Shown here: piece by piece, positions 54,078-64,000 of the stretch
Layout: each line of letters opens with the position of its first letter
Position numbering within the stretch: position 1 is the first letter of the stretch
Assembly (NCBI RefSeq): GCF_018474025.1
Contig: NZ_JAHCTA010000006.1
Span: forward strand, 1-64,000
DNA from: Alteromonas oceanisediminis
Lineage (GTDB): Bacteria; Pseudomonadota; Gammaproteobacteria; Enterobacterales; Alteromonadaceae
DNA: 64,000 nt
Reading direction: 5' to 3'
Notes under the pieces: model-generated
What the model was told of the DNA's origin: nothing
The model's database searches: none
What the model saw: the letters and a program-made list of their open reading frames with translations, nothing else
Made by a program: the position numbers and the translations under genes

Positions 54078-56399
54078 TTAACTTATTTTAAATTCCTCGA
54101 GTACGGCTCTTAATTCGCATGCTAAGGTTGAGAGCTCGTCGCTTGCTGCATTCGTTTTAGCAGAGCCCGTTGCAGATTTTTCAGCAATTTGATTAATGTT
54201 GATGATATTACGATTCATCTCTTCTGCAACAGTGTGCTGTCGTTCTGCAGAACTTACAATTGTTATGTTCAACGCGCTAATCTGATCAACTACATCTGCA
54301 ACGCTATTGAGCGATGATGCGGCACTGATCGTCTGCTTGACACCTTTTCGCGCCTGGATCTGCCCCTCCTCCATTGCGATCACAGACTGCTTGGCTCCGG
54401 TTTGAAGCGCTTCGATTATCTTATGAATCTCATGAGTTGAAGCTTGAGTTCGACTCGCCAACGTTCTCACTTCATCAGCAACCACGGCAAACCCTCTGCC
54501 CTGCTCGCCCGCTCGGGCAGCTTCAATCGCAGCGTTTAATGCTAATAAATTGGTTTGCTCTGCGACTCCCCGGATCACATCAAGAACTGTCCCAATACTG
54601 TTTATCTGAGACTCGAGGTTGTGAAGTTCCGATGCGCTATTCTCAACCGCATTGGCTAACTGGGTGATGGTGTTTGAAGTCAACGAAATCACCTCAATAC
54701 CACTGCGCGCCTCAATCTTTGCTTTTTCAGAAGCTTCTGTCGCTGAACGGGCATCTTCGAGAACGTTTCGCAAAGTTCGAGCCATTTCATTCATTGCTGA
54801 CGCGACTTGATCCGTTTCCCGATATTGCTGTTTGATATTTTCACTACTGTCCAATGCAACCCTTGAAACTTCTGTAGAAGCATCAGCGACATGCTGCGAG
54901 GATCTACTAACTCTTTTAACGAGTATTTCAAACTTCTCAAGCATACTGTTAAACGCCTTTGACATGTTGCCGATCTCGTCACTCCGTCCGCAAGCCGCTC
55001 GTAATCGGAGGTCGTTTTTACTTTCAACGTTCAACATTACCCGGTTCAGTGCATTGATTGGACGTATCAATCCTGAGGAGATATACGTACCTATCAACGT
55101 GGTAATAATGACGATTAGCAGAAAAAGACCAACAGATATTTTGACCATTGTGTTCGTCAACGTTGCAGTTGGTGACAGAGACTCGTCTTTCCCAATCTCA
55201 GCTATCAATCCCCAATGTAACCCAAGTATGTCAATCGGAGTAAATGCAGATAATACTTCCACACCTCGATAACCTTCAATAATATGGAAACCTGAATTTC
55301 CTTTTAGTGCTTGCCGTGCAGAGTCGCTGGAAACTTTCTGCAATCCAATACTTGTATTCTTTTCGTTTATCGCTCTAACGGTTGCCAGATCTACTCCCGT
55401 GTTTTGCAAAGTCTTCAGGTACGCGTCTTTATCTTGAATGAGAAATCTGCTTTGGCTGCGCATTGTCATATCATCGCCTATTAAATAGGTTTCACCAGAC
55501 TTCCCCATACCAACTTCTTTCCAGTTGTCGTTATTCGTCATTACCGCATTAATGCGCTCAATAGGCATTTGAAAAATCAATACACCAATGTTTTGACCAT
55601 TCTTAATGATCGGCGAAGAAATAAATGAGGCGGGAGCGTCGTAAGAAGGTTTATATGGCGCAAAGTCGGTTAAACTCACAACGTTTGCATTGCTAGACTC
55701 GCGCACAGCGCGAAAGGCTTTTCCAATTCCGGTATTCGAGTACGGACCATCAAGAAGTGATGTGGCGTAATCTATTTCTTTGTACACCGAGTAGACGATA
55801 TTACCCGTAATACTATCGACAAGGAAAATGTCATAAAAGCCAAATTCATCGAGATATTCGCGAAGTTCCGGGTGATACTGCGTGTGCAACCGGCTATAGT
55901 CAGAACCATCATCGGCTGCATCTAATTTGTGTTTACTCCCCATCGGATGATTATTAGCAAGTATGTAGTGGTATTGAAGTGTGACAGTTTCATCATCAAA
56001 TTGGGTCACCAAATCATGTACGCCAGCTTCTACACCATTGTTCAATAACTTGTATTGTTCATTGAACTGTTCGTTATAATACTGTGACAGATTTTCTCTA
56101 ACCCGTTTAATGTCTTGGCCCTGATAGATTGCCTCAAACGTATTTTTGAATCCGCTCATGGCTTCTACGACCATGTGACTCGAAGACATCGTCCTGACTT
56201 GCGAATCTATCAGCTTGAAGTAATCTTCTATCTGATTTCTTTTGACGATAGCTGTTGAGATAAGCTGTTCTGCTACTGCATCTTCAATCGCGTTAGATGT
56301 CTCATTAAGCGCTATCGAAACCAGAAAGAGAGTGTTTACAACAACAGGAAACACGGCAAAAAGAGCGCACACAGTGATCAGTTTTGTTTTTATTTGCAT
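54078..56399 (-). CDS. methyl-accepting chemotaxis protein (dCache-type)
   Basis: A 773-residue chemoreceptor: membrane helix at about 8-30, a large periplasmic sensor (about 35-425) of the dCache/PAS type ('[20 protein letters not shown]', '[14 protein letters not shown]'), a second helix, HAMP ('[20 protein letters not shown]'), and a cytoplasmic signalling domain with the conserved hairpin '[19 protein letters not shown]'. It would signal through CheW and CheA. The ligand is unknown. It is divergent from the Ser/Thr kinase gene with a 214-base gap. Confidence 0.92.
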   Translation of the reverse strand: MQIKTKLITVCALFAVFPVVVNTLFLVSIALNETSNAIEDAVAEQLISTAIVKRNQIEDYFKLIDSQVRTMSSSHMVVEAMSGFKNTFEAIYQGQDIKRVRENLSQYYNEQFNEQYKLLNNGVEAGVHDLVTQFDDETVTLQYHYILANNHPMGSKHKLDAADDGSDYSRLHTQYHPELREYLDEFGFYDIFLVDSITGNIVYSVYKEIDYATSLLDGPYSNTGIGKAFRAVRESSNANVVSLTDFAPYKPSYDAPASFISSPIIKNGQNIGVLIFQMPIERINAVMTNNDNWKEVGMGKSGETYLIGDDMTMRSQSRFLIQDKDAYLKTLQNTGVDLATVRAINEKNTSIGLQKVSSDSARQALKGNSGFHIIEGYRGVEVLSAFTPIDILGLHWGLIAEIGKDESLSPTATLTNTMVKISVGLFLLIVIITTLIGTYISSGLIRPINALNRVMLNVESKNDLRLRAACGRSDEIGNMSKAFNSMLEKFEILVKRVSRSSQHVADASTEVSRVALDSSENIKQQYRETDQVASAMNEMARTLRNVLEDARSATEASEKAKIEARSGIEVISLTSNTITQLANAVENSASELHNLESQINSIGTVLDVIRGVAEQTNLLALNAAIEAARAGEQGRGFAVVADEVRTLASRTQASTHEIHKIIEALQTGAKQSVIAMEEGQIQARKGVKQTISAASSLNSVADVVDQISALNITIVSSAERQHTVAEEMNRNIININQIAEKSATGSAKTNAASDELSTLACELRAVLEEFKIS

Positions 56400-56613
56400 A
56401 AGCTATGTGCATCGAATCCACGTCAATATAATACGTTAAACGTTGTTTTAACCCGAAATATGCCTGAAAATTTAAGAGGGTTGTTTAAAACGACTGTGGT
56501 CACTGGGGATTTGTACTCGCTATATCAGACGAAGCGTGCCTAGCGCGTTAAAATCGAATTTTATAGTAACCAATAGAGTATACTTTCATTCTAAAACTTT
56601 AGGGGTTGGAAAG

Positions 56614-58761
56614 ATGCAGCTAACAGGCGCAGGAAACCTTCTATCAGTATCCGGATTATCCTCAGGACAGCCAGAGCGTCTTGTAGGCCAAACTATCGCT
56701 AAAATTACCCTGGATAAACTACTGGCTACATCCAACTTTTCGTGGGTGTATAAAGGAACGCGCATGCTTGGCAATGTTAAGCAGCAAGTCGTGATGAAAG
56801 TGTTACTGAATCAAATGGGCCTTCGAATTGATAATACTCATTTCGAGAGAGAGTGGTCTGCATTGGCAAGCCTTTCTCACCCGAACATATCGACTTTGAT
56901 TGACATTGGTAAGACGAATGACGGCCTTCACTATATCATTATGGAACATATTGAAGGATTGCCGATTGATAAGTACTGTAATCGCAAAAGGCTCAGTGCA
57001 AAACGCAGGATTAAACTCGTTATTAGTGTTCTGAAGGCACTAAAATTCACGCACAGTCGTTTAATAGTTCATGGCGATTTGAAGCCGAACAATATTTTAG
57101 TGACAAGTGATGGGATTATTAAGCTAGTCGACTTTGGTATTAGCGCACTTCTAAGTGACAATTCAGACAGTGTTTCAGCGAACAAATTTTTCACTCCCCA
57201 CTTCGCAGCTCCCGAGCAAAAAAGTGGCCAGTCACTGAGTGTCCAAACCGACGTCTATCAATGTGGCGTGCTTTTAGACTTGCTTGTCTGCAGTGGTTTG
57301 TTAAACGCTTCTCAAATCAACGGACAAACCGGTAAACCTCACTATCCCAGTATTGCCATTAAGAGGACAGCCATACGACAAGACACATCGATTCGGCAAG
57401 TTAAAAAGGTGTGTCAGTCTACACTACGACTGATTGTGGCAAAATCAACTCACGAGGATGTGGAAAAACGCTATGAGAGCGTTGAGCAACTCATCGGTGA
57501 TTTAGAAAAATACGTCGACCTAAGACCTACATCTGTAGATACACAACGCTGGCTCACACCCGTCAGGTTTTTTCAACGACATGTCATGGTTTCAAGCATC
57601 ACGTTAGTCTCAACTATGCTATTTTCAATCGCGATTCTGTCTTTTCAACTAAGACTGATTCAGTCCAATAAAATCCTAATTTCCAAGACCACAGAGCTGG
57701 AATCTGTTGCTCAATTTTTATCTGATACGGTGGGCCTCGCTGGAAAAAAGCTTGATACATCGAATGAGCTAACTATCGCAGATCTAATCGATGATGCAAC
57801 GACCCAACTCCACGCTCGTGCCAATTTGTCTGAAGACGTTAAGAAAGATTTAGCTATCACACTTTCTCGCGCGTATGCTCAATTACAGCAATATCACAAA
57901 TCATTGGACGCGCTCCGCCCAATAATCTCTACTATATCATTGGATAGCCAAAGCTCTCAGTTAGATCTGCGAATTGGTTTGCGCGCAGCTGAAGCCTTCT
58001 ATGATGTCGGTGACTTGGCTTCGGCCGAAAAACTTGTCACGTCGTTGTCCCCTGTTGTCACTAATTCCAGCGTCCTTAAATTGTCGCCCGTAGTACGAGC
58101 CAGTTATTTTAAGTTGCGAGCGGAGCTATTCAGGAAGTCCGGTAACTTTGGTGAAGCCATCGAAGCGATTCACTTAGCAGAGGCTGAGCTTTATCAATCG
58201 AACGATCTCAAACTCAAAAGAATGCTGTATAACTTAAAAGGTGGTGTTTATCTGAACATCGGTGAATATCGTGAAGCAATTAAAGCCTTTGAAGATGGGC
58301 TTTCATTGAGTGGTCAAATCCATGGAAACTCATCCCCGTTTACCGATATAGTCATTTCTGGAAACTTGGCTATTTTGTATAACATCATCAAAGAACACGA
58401 CATCGCTCTAACTATCATTGAAAAGCAATTAGAAATCGCCAAATCAAAATATCCATCACGTCACTCTCAAATTGCTTCAATGCTAAATACCCGAGGTATG
58501 ATCCATCTTGATGCTGGAGATTACCTTAATGCGGAGTCAGATTTTGAAGAATCAATCGCTATTTACACAACAACCTATGGCGAAGATTTTATAAAACTAG
58601 TTTCTCCGTTAGACAACATGTCTAGATTACTCGCGTCTCTTAATCGTTGTCAGGAGTCGCGCAGTTTTTATGAGCGCGTTACGCGCCTTTCCCCTGAAGA
58701 CTCGCTACGACCTAATTTTTCTTGCAGCAGTTTGAGCAGTCGGGAACAGAAAGTGCATTAG
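56614..58761 (+). CDS. serine/threonine protein kinase with TPR repeats
   Basis: I prefer the ATG at 56614 (715 residues), which has GGA upstream, over a GTG at 56536. The kinase domain has the ATP Lys in 'VVMKVLLNQ', the catalytic loop 'IVHGDLKPNNILV' (HGD in place of HRD, still with Asp), 'KLVDFGISALL', and 'AAPEQKSGQ'. A membrane helix follows (about 345-365), then TPR repeats to the end. Such kinase-TPR proteins are usually partnered with an ECF sigma factor of the kind found at 62996-63568, here four genes away. Confidence 0.88.
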   Translation: MQLTGAGNLLSVSGLSSGQPERLVGQTIAKITLDKLLATSNFSWVYKGTRMLGNVKQQVVMKVLLNQMGLRIDNTHFEREWSALASLSHPNISTLIDIGKTNDGLHYIIMEHIEGLPIDKYCNRKRLSAKRRIKLVISVLKALKFTHSRLIVHGDLKPNNILVTSDGIIKLVDFGISALLSDNSDSVSANKFFTPHFAAPEQKSGQSLSVQTDVYQCGVLLDLLVCSGLLNASQINGQTGKPHYPSIAIKRTAIRQDTSIRQVKKVCQSTLRLIVAKSTHEDVEKRYESVEQLIGDLEKYVDLRPTSVDTQRWLTPVRFFQRHVMVSSITLVSTMLFSIAILSFQLRLIQSNKILISKTTELESVAQFLSDTVGLAGKKLDTSNELTIADLIDDATTQLHARANLSEDVKKDLAITLSRAYAQLQQYHKSLDALRPIISTISLDSQSSQLDLRIGLRAAEAFYDVGDLASAEKLVTSLSPVVTNSSVLKLSPVVRASYFKLRAELFRKSGNFGEAIEAIHLAEAELYQSNDLKLKRMLYNLKGGVYLNIGEYREAIKAFEDGLSLSGQIHGNSSPFTDIVISGNLAILYNIIKEHDIALTIIEKQLEIAKSKYPSRHSQIASMLNTRGMIHLDAGDYLNAESDFEESIAIYTTTYGEDFIKLVSPLDNMSRLLASLNRCQESRSFYERVTRLSPEDSLRPNFSCSSLSSREQKVH

Positions 58762-58790
58762 TTAGTTGTTCAACGATTTCACTCCAGTAT

Positions 58791-59156
58791 TTATGGATAT
58801 GACTGTGACCGTTGCTTGCTGTGCACATTTATCACGCTCACAGCTTGATGATAATCATCTAATTGGGACTGTTGTTCCTGAGTGCACTCTACCAATACTT
58901 TTTGCGGTTTAAATCCCTTTGAGACCGAAAGTGCTACGTTTTTAATAACGTTTTGATTCGGGCTAGCTGTTAAATCAGAAACTGCCGGATTCAAAAAATC
59001 AGCACCTGGGGAGTCAAAATGAAAAGTACCAAATAACATAGCGGTTGTTTTAGCAACTTTTTGTTGCTCATCAGCAAAAGCCACTGCCTGAAAACTTAAA
59101 CAAGCAATAAATAACAGTCTTATATAAAGGCGCTGACAGACTAGCGTATTTGTCAT
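58791..59156 (-). pseudogene. C-terminally truncated DUF5694 family protein
   Basis: I start at the ATG at 59156, which opens a signal peptide ('LLFIACLSFQAVAFA'). The following 'TAMLFGTFHFDSPGADFLNP' is the N-terminal signature of DUF5694 proteins (which keep a GTFHF motif), but the family is normally more than twice this length. Here the frame ends after about 120 codons with a non-conserved tail. It is convergent with the kinase gene (29 bases), so the missing half was probably deleted when the regions were joined. It could still be expressed as a short protein. Confidence 0.6.
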
Positions 59157-59350
59157 CAAATTACTCCGTGATGTGAACCCGTTTGATTGAGACTTTATGA
59201 CAACAGGTATGTATCCAATCTTAAACAATACCCAAAGCATTGAAACATACCCGTGCCAGAGTCAAACGCATGATTTCGGATTCCAGTTCGCGAGGTACTT
59301 AAACCAGTGAGCGCTTGAGAATGGTATTTGCTCTTGTAGGAGACGACCTC

Positions 59351-60283
59351 TTAATCGGTCACTAATTGTTCCACTATCAGTTTAATGTGCTCCACATCAG
59401 TACCACAACAGCCGCCCACGACATTTAGGTTAGGCATGGATGCCCGTAAACGGTTAAAGTCACCAGCTAGCTCTTTCGGGTTACCCCTGTCAAGTTCGGT
59501 GCTGTTATCCAGTTCCTCATGACTCTTGCATGAGGCATTCGCTCGGATACCCTGTATTCGGGCCAAGCAAGGGTGTTCTGATTGAATTACTGACAGGAAA
59601 TGCGATGGGTGAGCGCAGTTAATCATATAATAAATAGGATAGCGCTCAGTGGCGCGTTCCGTCTCCTCAATGGCCGCCATTAAGGGCTGCCCCGTCGGCA
59701 AACAACCATTTGTCTCCACGGTGAATGATATAACTACAGGCATATTCATAAGTTTAGCGCCAAGCGCTATTCCAATTGCCTCTTCCACGCAATTCATTGT
59801 GATTGCCGAGATCATATCGACTTTTGCTAAGCGGAACGCTTCTAATTGTGTTCGATGATAATGTAAAGAATCTTCAACCGTCGTATCAACGTCTGGGCAG
59901 TATCCGTCGCCACGAGGCCCGATCACCCCATTGATAACTGACCTCGTATCGGAATTAACTGACTGTAAAGTTTTGACGAAAGAAACGCACTCAGCATTAA
60001 TACGTTCCACTGAACGAGACTCAGACTCAACGCGTTTAATCCAATCACTACTAGCTCTCCACGTGGGTGTATCCACAATAAGGCTGACGCATTGCTGCTT
60101 CGCCAAGTCAAAGTAGGCCTGAAAATACTCGCACATGTGGTGCTTGGAAACATCGTTACTCAACGCAGTAAACGCGGCAAAGTACGGAAGTTCAACGTTT
60201 CGATTAAAAATCAAGTCGGTTTCCAACCCACCATCAGTAATAAAAAGGTCATTTGATTGATGAGGCAATTTCATTCGTGTCAC
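59351..60283 (-). CDS. homocysteine S-methyltransferase family protein
   Basis: A 310-residue zinc methyltransferase of the MmuM/BHMT type. 'FITDGGLETDLIFNR' is the N-terminal loop, 'YYMINCAHPSHF' carries the first zinc Cys and 'VVGGCCGTDVEHI' the terminal Cys pair. It moves a methyl group from S-methylmethionine or a betaine-like donor to homocysteine, making methionine. It stands alone, and no riboswitch or MetJ-like repeat is evident upstream. Confidence 0.88.
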   Translation of the reverse strand: MTRMKLPHQSNDLFITDGGLETDLIFNRNVELPYFAAFTALSNDVSKHHMCEYFQAYFDLAKQQCVSLIVDTPTWRASSDWIKRVESESRSVERINAECVSFVKTLQSVNSDTRSVINGVIGPRGDGYCPDVDTTVEDSLHYHRTQLEAFRLAKVDMISAITMNCVEEAIGIALGAKLMNMPVVISFTVETNGCLPTGQPLMAAIEETERATERYPIYYMINCAHPSHFLSVIQSEHPCLARIQGIRANASCKSHEELDNSTELDRGNPKELAGDFNRLRASMPNLNVVGGCCGTDVEHIKLIVEQLVTD

Positions 60284-60480
60284 GCTGTCAATTAATTTCT
60301 AGTATCTTGATTAACGGATTTGAGGTCATTGAGATGCCAAAAACTTTTAGATGACAGTTATTTTTCGATTAATTGCATAATCTGAAATCTATTTGCGTTG
60401 TAATGTAATAAGAGCTAACGAGTTCGAAGGATTGAAACTAAACTTACTAAAGACTTGCATAAAGTTAAGTGGACTATTTA

Positions 60481-62385
60481 ATGCCTTATCGTATCTGGTT
60501 TATGACGCTGTTACTGTTATTCACTTCATTGATTGGATTGAATTCGAAAGCCCATTCAAAAGAGGCTTCTTTTGAAGAATGGGGATTGTCTCAGTCCGAG
60601 TATGAGAAGTATGAACAGGTGCGCTCATCACAGCCCGAAGACCCTTCTTCAGCACTCCAGCAGATTAGGCTAATTATCGCTAGCGGAAACCGGTCAGATA
60701 GTGAATATATTTATAGCACGATATTGTTAGCTGATATTCTAATCGCGCTGGGCCTCATGTTAGAGGCTGAAGATGTGCTGAGTAAAGTTTTTCAACATAA
60801 AGATGTTCTGAAAACGGCGCTGGCAAAAGCCTCCGTAGCCAAGCTCTCATCCGAAATCCTAATCGCAAAGAACAACATATCTGGGGCGATAGCGTCTATA
60901 GATTCTGCCATCGAATTATATTTGAAAGCTAACCAAGCATTGTTGCGCGCTGACGCTAAACAGGTCAAGGGTGGCATATATTGGGAACTGGGGTTAAATG
61001 ATAGTGCCATGCAGCTTTACTTCGAAGCTCTTGCAGTTATTAAACAACATAATGATAAGGTCAGGTTATCTTCCGTATATAACGCAATTGCTATGATCTA
61101 TGCATCCACATCAGATCATGAGAGTGCAGTCACGTTTTACTCTAATTCATTAGCGCTAATTGACCATGGACAGTCTGCTTTTTATCGATCGATCATCCTA
61201 TTTAATCTTGCTAAATCCTATTATGACGACAAACAGTATGCGCAAGCGTTAGCGCTCTTTGAAGAGACATTAGAAATTTCAGAATCTTTAAGCGATGATT
61301 TTGGGATAGCTCATTCGTTGGTATTCATTGCCCGCGCCCAAATAATGCTTCGACGACTTCCCCCGGCAAAGTTAGTGTTACTGAGAGCCAAATCGTTAGT
61401 TGATGAAGATAACGATGTCAGTTTGTTTTTGTCGATACTGACCGGCCTCATTCAGGTGAGTTCAGAACTCTCTCAGTTCACTGAGGCTAATCAATACATC
61501 GAAGAAGGTTTGCAATTCGAACCCCTTATGGTTAGCGCTGATGACTTTAGCCTGCTAAAACAAGCGGCTCTCAGTTACTCATCGCAAAACAAACCCGCAC
61601 AAGCAATGGCACTGTTCACAAGATATTATGACAATGCGGAAAAGGCTCGTCAGTCCGCCCAAAACACTAAAATTGAACGCCTCAAGTTGCTATTTCAAGA
61701 GTCTGCGGTTATTTCACAGAATGAGCTACTGAAAACAGAAAACGATCTCCAAGCAGCTAAAATTAGTAAGCAGCAGGTCGAAGCGTACTTCTACTGGACG
61801 GTTGTTTTGTTGCTTGCTTTATGTTGCGTCGGTTTTTATCTTCAACACAAAAAACTGATCCGTGCAAAAAACTCGTTTGCAGAGCTTGCACTGACTGACG
61901 AACTGACGGGGGCACCCAATCGTCGAGCCATTTTGGAGTTTGCTCAGAACCAAGTAAACATATCCTTACGCTATGAAACCCCTTTGTTCATTGGCATTGC
62001 GGACATAGATCGATTTAAGCAGATAAATGATACTTATGGTCATCACGTAGGTGACATCGTTTTAAAGTCGTTTTACGAAGCGACCAAAAACGTGATCAGA
62101 CAATCTGACAAAGTCGGTAGGCTTGGTGGTGAAGAATGGCTAATGGTTTTTAGTAATACTTCAATATCTGAGGTAGAGCGAATATTTACACGCATTTCCA
62201 CATGTCATAACGAGCTGATTAAGGACGAGTTGCAAACTTACATAACTTTTTCATTAGGTGTAGTGGAAGTGTCAAGTGAACTTGGTGCGTTAGATGAAAT
62301 TCTCAGCAAGGCTGACAGCGCCATGTACAAAGCAAAGTCAGAAGGACGCAATAAGGTCATCGTTCACAACTTAGCAAGCATATAA
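60481..62385 (+). CDS. TPR-domain diguanylate cyclase
   Basis: I use the ATG at 60481 (634 residues) rather than a GTG at 60469. Signal peptide at 1-26; TPR repeats (about 40-400) that would lie in the periplasm; a coiled stretch; a membrane helix ('FYWTVVLLLALCCVGFYL', about 443-460); and a GGDEF domain with 'IADIDRFKQINDTYGHHVGD' and active loop 'GRLGGEEWLMVF'. It should make cyclic-di-GMP in response to a periplasmic protein or peptide signal. The stop is directly adjacent to the convergent next gene's stop. Confidence 0.88.
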   Translation: MPYRIWFMTLLLLFTSLIGLNSKAHSKEASFEEWGLSQSEYEKYEQVRSSQPEDPSSALQQIRLIIASGNRSDSEYIYSTILLADILIALGLMLEAEDVLSKVFQHKDVLKTALAKASVAKLSSEILIAKNNISGAIASIDSAIELYLKANQALLRADAKQVKGGIYWELGLNDSAMQLYFEALAVIKQHNDKVRLSSVYNAIAMIYASTSDHESAVTFYSNSLALIDHGQSAFYRSIILFNLAKSYYDDKQYAQALALFEETLEISESLSDDFGIAHSLVFIARAQIMLRRLPPAKLVLLRAKSLVDEDNDVSLFLSILTGLIQVSSELSQFTEANQYIEEGLQFEPLMVSADDFSLLKQAALSYSSQNKPAQAMALFTRYYDNAEKARQSAQNTKIERLKLLFQESAVISQNELLKTENDLQAAKISKQQVEAYFYWTVVLLLALCCVGFYLQHKKLIRAKNSFAELALTDELTGAPNRRAILEFAQNQVNISLRYETPLFIGIADIDRFKQINDTYGHHVGDIVLKSFYEATKNVIRQSDKVGRLGGEEWLMVFSNTSISEVERIFTRISTCHNELIKDELQTYITFSLGVVEVSSELGALDEILSKADSAMYKAKSEGRNKVIVHNLASI

Positions 62386-62742
62386 CTAGTCGCGCTGTCC
62401 CGAAGCGTATATTGCGATATAGGCAATCTTCCATAGGTTGAGGTTGTACAGTTTGAAAATCCACCATTCTCTCGTAGAGCTTGCACGCAGCTGGGTAGTG
62501 GTTGCAACCAAACAATGATTTGCAATAATGCTGTATTGCGATTTCCGAGATATTGGGGGCTCAAAGTAATAGCTTTGTCCTTCAGTGGCCCTCCACCCTT
62601 CGATTTCCGCTCTAGTGCAATGCAAACTGTTGTTTACTTGCAGAACGCAGTGCCTGTGGAGGTGTTGGCGACAAAATCGCTCGATATCGTTTCTAGATAA
62701 TAAACTGAACCATTCGTTGACTCTTTTATTAACTTCATTCAC
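62386..62742 (-). CDS. small NTF2-like protein
   Basis: A 118-residue cytoplasmic protein without signal peptide. 'VNEWFSLLSRNDIERFCRQH', 'CTRAEIEGWRATEGQSYYFE' and 'WWIFKLYNLNLWKIAYI' fit the order of an NTF2-like (SnoaL) fold, but the match is weak. No neighbour suggests a role. It is convergent with the diguanylate cyclase. Confidence 0.5.
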   Translation of the reverse strand: MNEVNKRVNEWFSLLSRNDIERFCRQHLHRHCVLQVNNSLHCTRAEIEGWRATEGQSYYFEPPISRKSQYSIIANHCLVATTTQLRASSTREWWIFKLYNLNLWKIAYIAIYASGQRD

Positions 62743-62995
62743 CTTAAAATCCCTCTATTCACGTTTACTCAGCCTCTTGAATCACACCTATTGTTAAGCA
62801 TGCAATATCCAAAGAGTCAAAGCCGCACTCTATTTGCGTTTCCAATCAAGATTAAAAAAAGAGCAAACGCTGAGTGACACTATGTAATAGTGATAAACGT
62901 AAACGATGTGTAAATTGAGACAAACGGTGAGCAAGTGCGGATGACGCTGTTAAGGATCTAATGACGCCAGTCCTATAAAAGTTGATGGAGGGTTG

Positions 62996-63568
62996 TTACG
63001 AAAGCTCAGCCTCGACGACACGCTCAAGAATTTTCTTTGCCTTATCCCAAAGGCGGTTAACAGTTCGTAACGATAAGTCCGTTGCAGCGGCAACTTCTTG
63101 ATTTGTGCAACCTACAAAAAATTTCAATTCAATGATAGTAACGAGAACCGGCTCAATCTGATTCACTTTGCACAGATACGAGTCAACCAGAATGACATTA
63201 TTGACAGACTGCAACTCTCCCAGATGCTCTTCATTGTACGTCACTGCAGACCAGTCGCCTCCACGCTTCTGCGACAAAATCGCTCGTGCATAATCAACCA
63301 TTATCTGTCGCATCGCGGACGAAACGACTGCGTGAAAATGCTCTCTGTTCGACCACCGGTTGGGTTCGCGGAACAACTTGATAAATGCTTCGTTAACTAA
63401 CAGCGTGGGTGTAACACCTGCAACTGAGCGGTTTCTTAAGCTCCTCACAGCCGTTTGATACATCAATTGATAAACTTCACTGATAACCGCATTCTTCTCT
63501 GATTCGGACTTTACATGATAGTCGTTCAGAACTTCGGTTAAATTGTCTTGTAACTTCAAAAAGGACAT
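62996..63568 (-). CDS. ECF-type RNA polymerase sigma factor (Sig-70 X6 class)
   Basis: A 190-residue sigma factor. Region 2 includes 'RSLRNRSVAGVTPTLLVNEA' and 'REHFHAVVSSAMRQIMVDYA'; region 4 is 'TIIELKFFVGCTNQEVAAAT' with 'LSLRTVNRLWDKAKKIL' as the DNA-recognition helix. The 'LVNEAFIKL' and 'MRQIMVDYAR' motifs mark the class (TIGR02999) usually encoded beside Ser/Thr kinases with TPRs. Its likely partner lies at 56614-58761. No anti-sigma gene is seen. Confidence 0.82.
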   Translation of the reverse strand: MSFLKLQDNLTEVLNDYHVKSESEKNAVISEVYQLMYQTAVRSLRNRSVAGVTPTLLVNEAFIKLFREPNRWSNREHFHAVVSSAMRQIMVDYARAILSQKRGGDWSAVTYNEEHLGELQSVNNVILVDSYLCKVNQIEPVLVTIIELKFFVGCTNQEVAAATDLSLRTVNRLWDKAKKILERVVEAELS

Positions 63569-64000
63569 AGATTAGATATCTAGATTATTTAAAAGGACTG
63601 TAGAGCTTAGGCAAAGAGAATAAACTATCTATTGCTTTATCTCTAGAAAAAGAAAGTATCACATTACTTCAGTCAACATAAATCGTTCATAAGAGCAGAT
63701 TGCCTATCATCAAACAACACCATCTGAGTGACTCATGCTTCAGAAAGTGCGAATTCAAATACGGACTATTGCAGAATCTTTGTTATGGTTACGTCAACTC
63801 AAATTTGGTCCCCCAACCACTACAAGATTTTGCTGGACTATTTGAACCCCTTGTGAAGCGTAAAATGGCTTAGCCAAAGCTGAGGCATCCACCTTAAGCT
63901 TTTCGATCTGTTAAAACTTTGCGCGCTTTAAGCATTTATCATATAAAAACGTCACTACCCCCGATCTTTACTCAAAAGCATGCGCAAAGCTCCATCAAAT
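63569..64000. other. intergenic end of the window
   Basis: No gene I can support in 432 bases. A plus-strand frame from a TTG at 63700 to a TAG at 63873 encodes 57 residues ending 'LQDFAGLFEPLVKRKMA'; it could be a gene remnant, but there is no ribosome-binding site or recognisable family. Confidence 0.45.

Noticed and set aside
56536-56613. Earlier GTG start for the Ser/Thr kinase
   Set aside because: The extra 26 residues show no conserved feature, and the ATG at 56614 has a better ribosome-binding site.
63700-63873. 57-codon plus-strand frame at the right end
   Set aside because: Starts at a TTG with no Shine-Dalgarno site and matches no family I know.
1-64000. CRISPR arrays, tRNA or rRNA genes, and riboswitches
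   Set aside because: No regularly spaced repeats, tRNA-like arms or known riboswitch cores were noticed on reading; a covariance-model scan could still find something I missed.

Overview
The window looks like a chromosomal stretch of a marine gammaproteobacterium, most likely order Alteromonadales. The support is indirect: a PEP-CTERM protein, a lone MshA-like prepilin, many cyclic-di-GMP and chemotaxis proteins, a large TonB receptor, and Tn3/KfrA-type mobile genes. No ribosomal or tRNA gene is visible, so the genus stays open.

Region 1 (about 0.9-19 kb) is a large copper/silver resistance locus. A leftward run of 12 closely spaced or overlapping genes encodes a Cys/His/Met-rich small protein, a DUF411 lipoprotein, the CusC-CusB-CusA tripartite pump, two PepSY membrane proteins (the second fused to an NqrF-like flavin/iron-sulfur reductase), CopC, CopD, two secreted NTF2-like proteins and a DUF1624 membrane protein. 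Divergent from it is a CusR/CusS two-component pair, followed by a convergent TonB receptor. An 11-bp-spaced ATTAC direct repeat lies both in the divergent cus promoter region and upstream of the TonB gene and is my candidate CusR box.

Region 2 (about 19-31.6 kb) is mobile and partly decayed. It has a mer cluster with merR, merT, merP and a GDCCVxC protein but no merA. Next comes an integrative module: a KfrA-like coiled-coil protein, a tyrosine integrase, an XRE regulator, a small unknown protein and an SF2 helicase. Then follow a decayed and an intact SprT-like gene in convergent orientation, a full-length Tn3-family transposase, and gene debris that includes the tail of a methionine aminopeptidase.

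Region 3 (31.7-36.5 kb) holds a radical-SAM/DUF4130 putative DNA-repair pair and an arsenic operon (arsR-arsC-arsH-acr3) with its own operator and terminator. Copper, mercury and arsenic functions are therefore gathered in about 36 kb.

Region 4 (36.6-42.5 kb) has a PEP-CTERM protein with a possible sigma-54 promoter, a SEC-C/TPR/sulfotransferase protein, and an exported TPR protein ending in a Cu/Zn superoxide-dismutase-like domain whose zinc loop is replaced by a Met/His-rich insert.

Region 5 (42.5-64 kb) looks more like ordinary chromosome: a metallopeptidase/ASCH pair, a porin-like/GGDEF-EAL/cupredoxin cluster, a prepilin, GNAT, M14 peptidase, alpha/beta hydrolase, chemoreceptor, Ser/Thr kinase with TPRs, a truncated DUF5694 gene, a homocysteine methyltransferase, a TPR-diguanylate cyclase, and an ECF sigma factor of the class often paired with such kinases.
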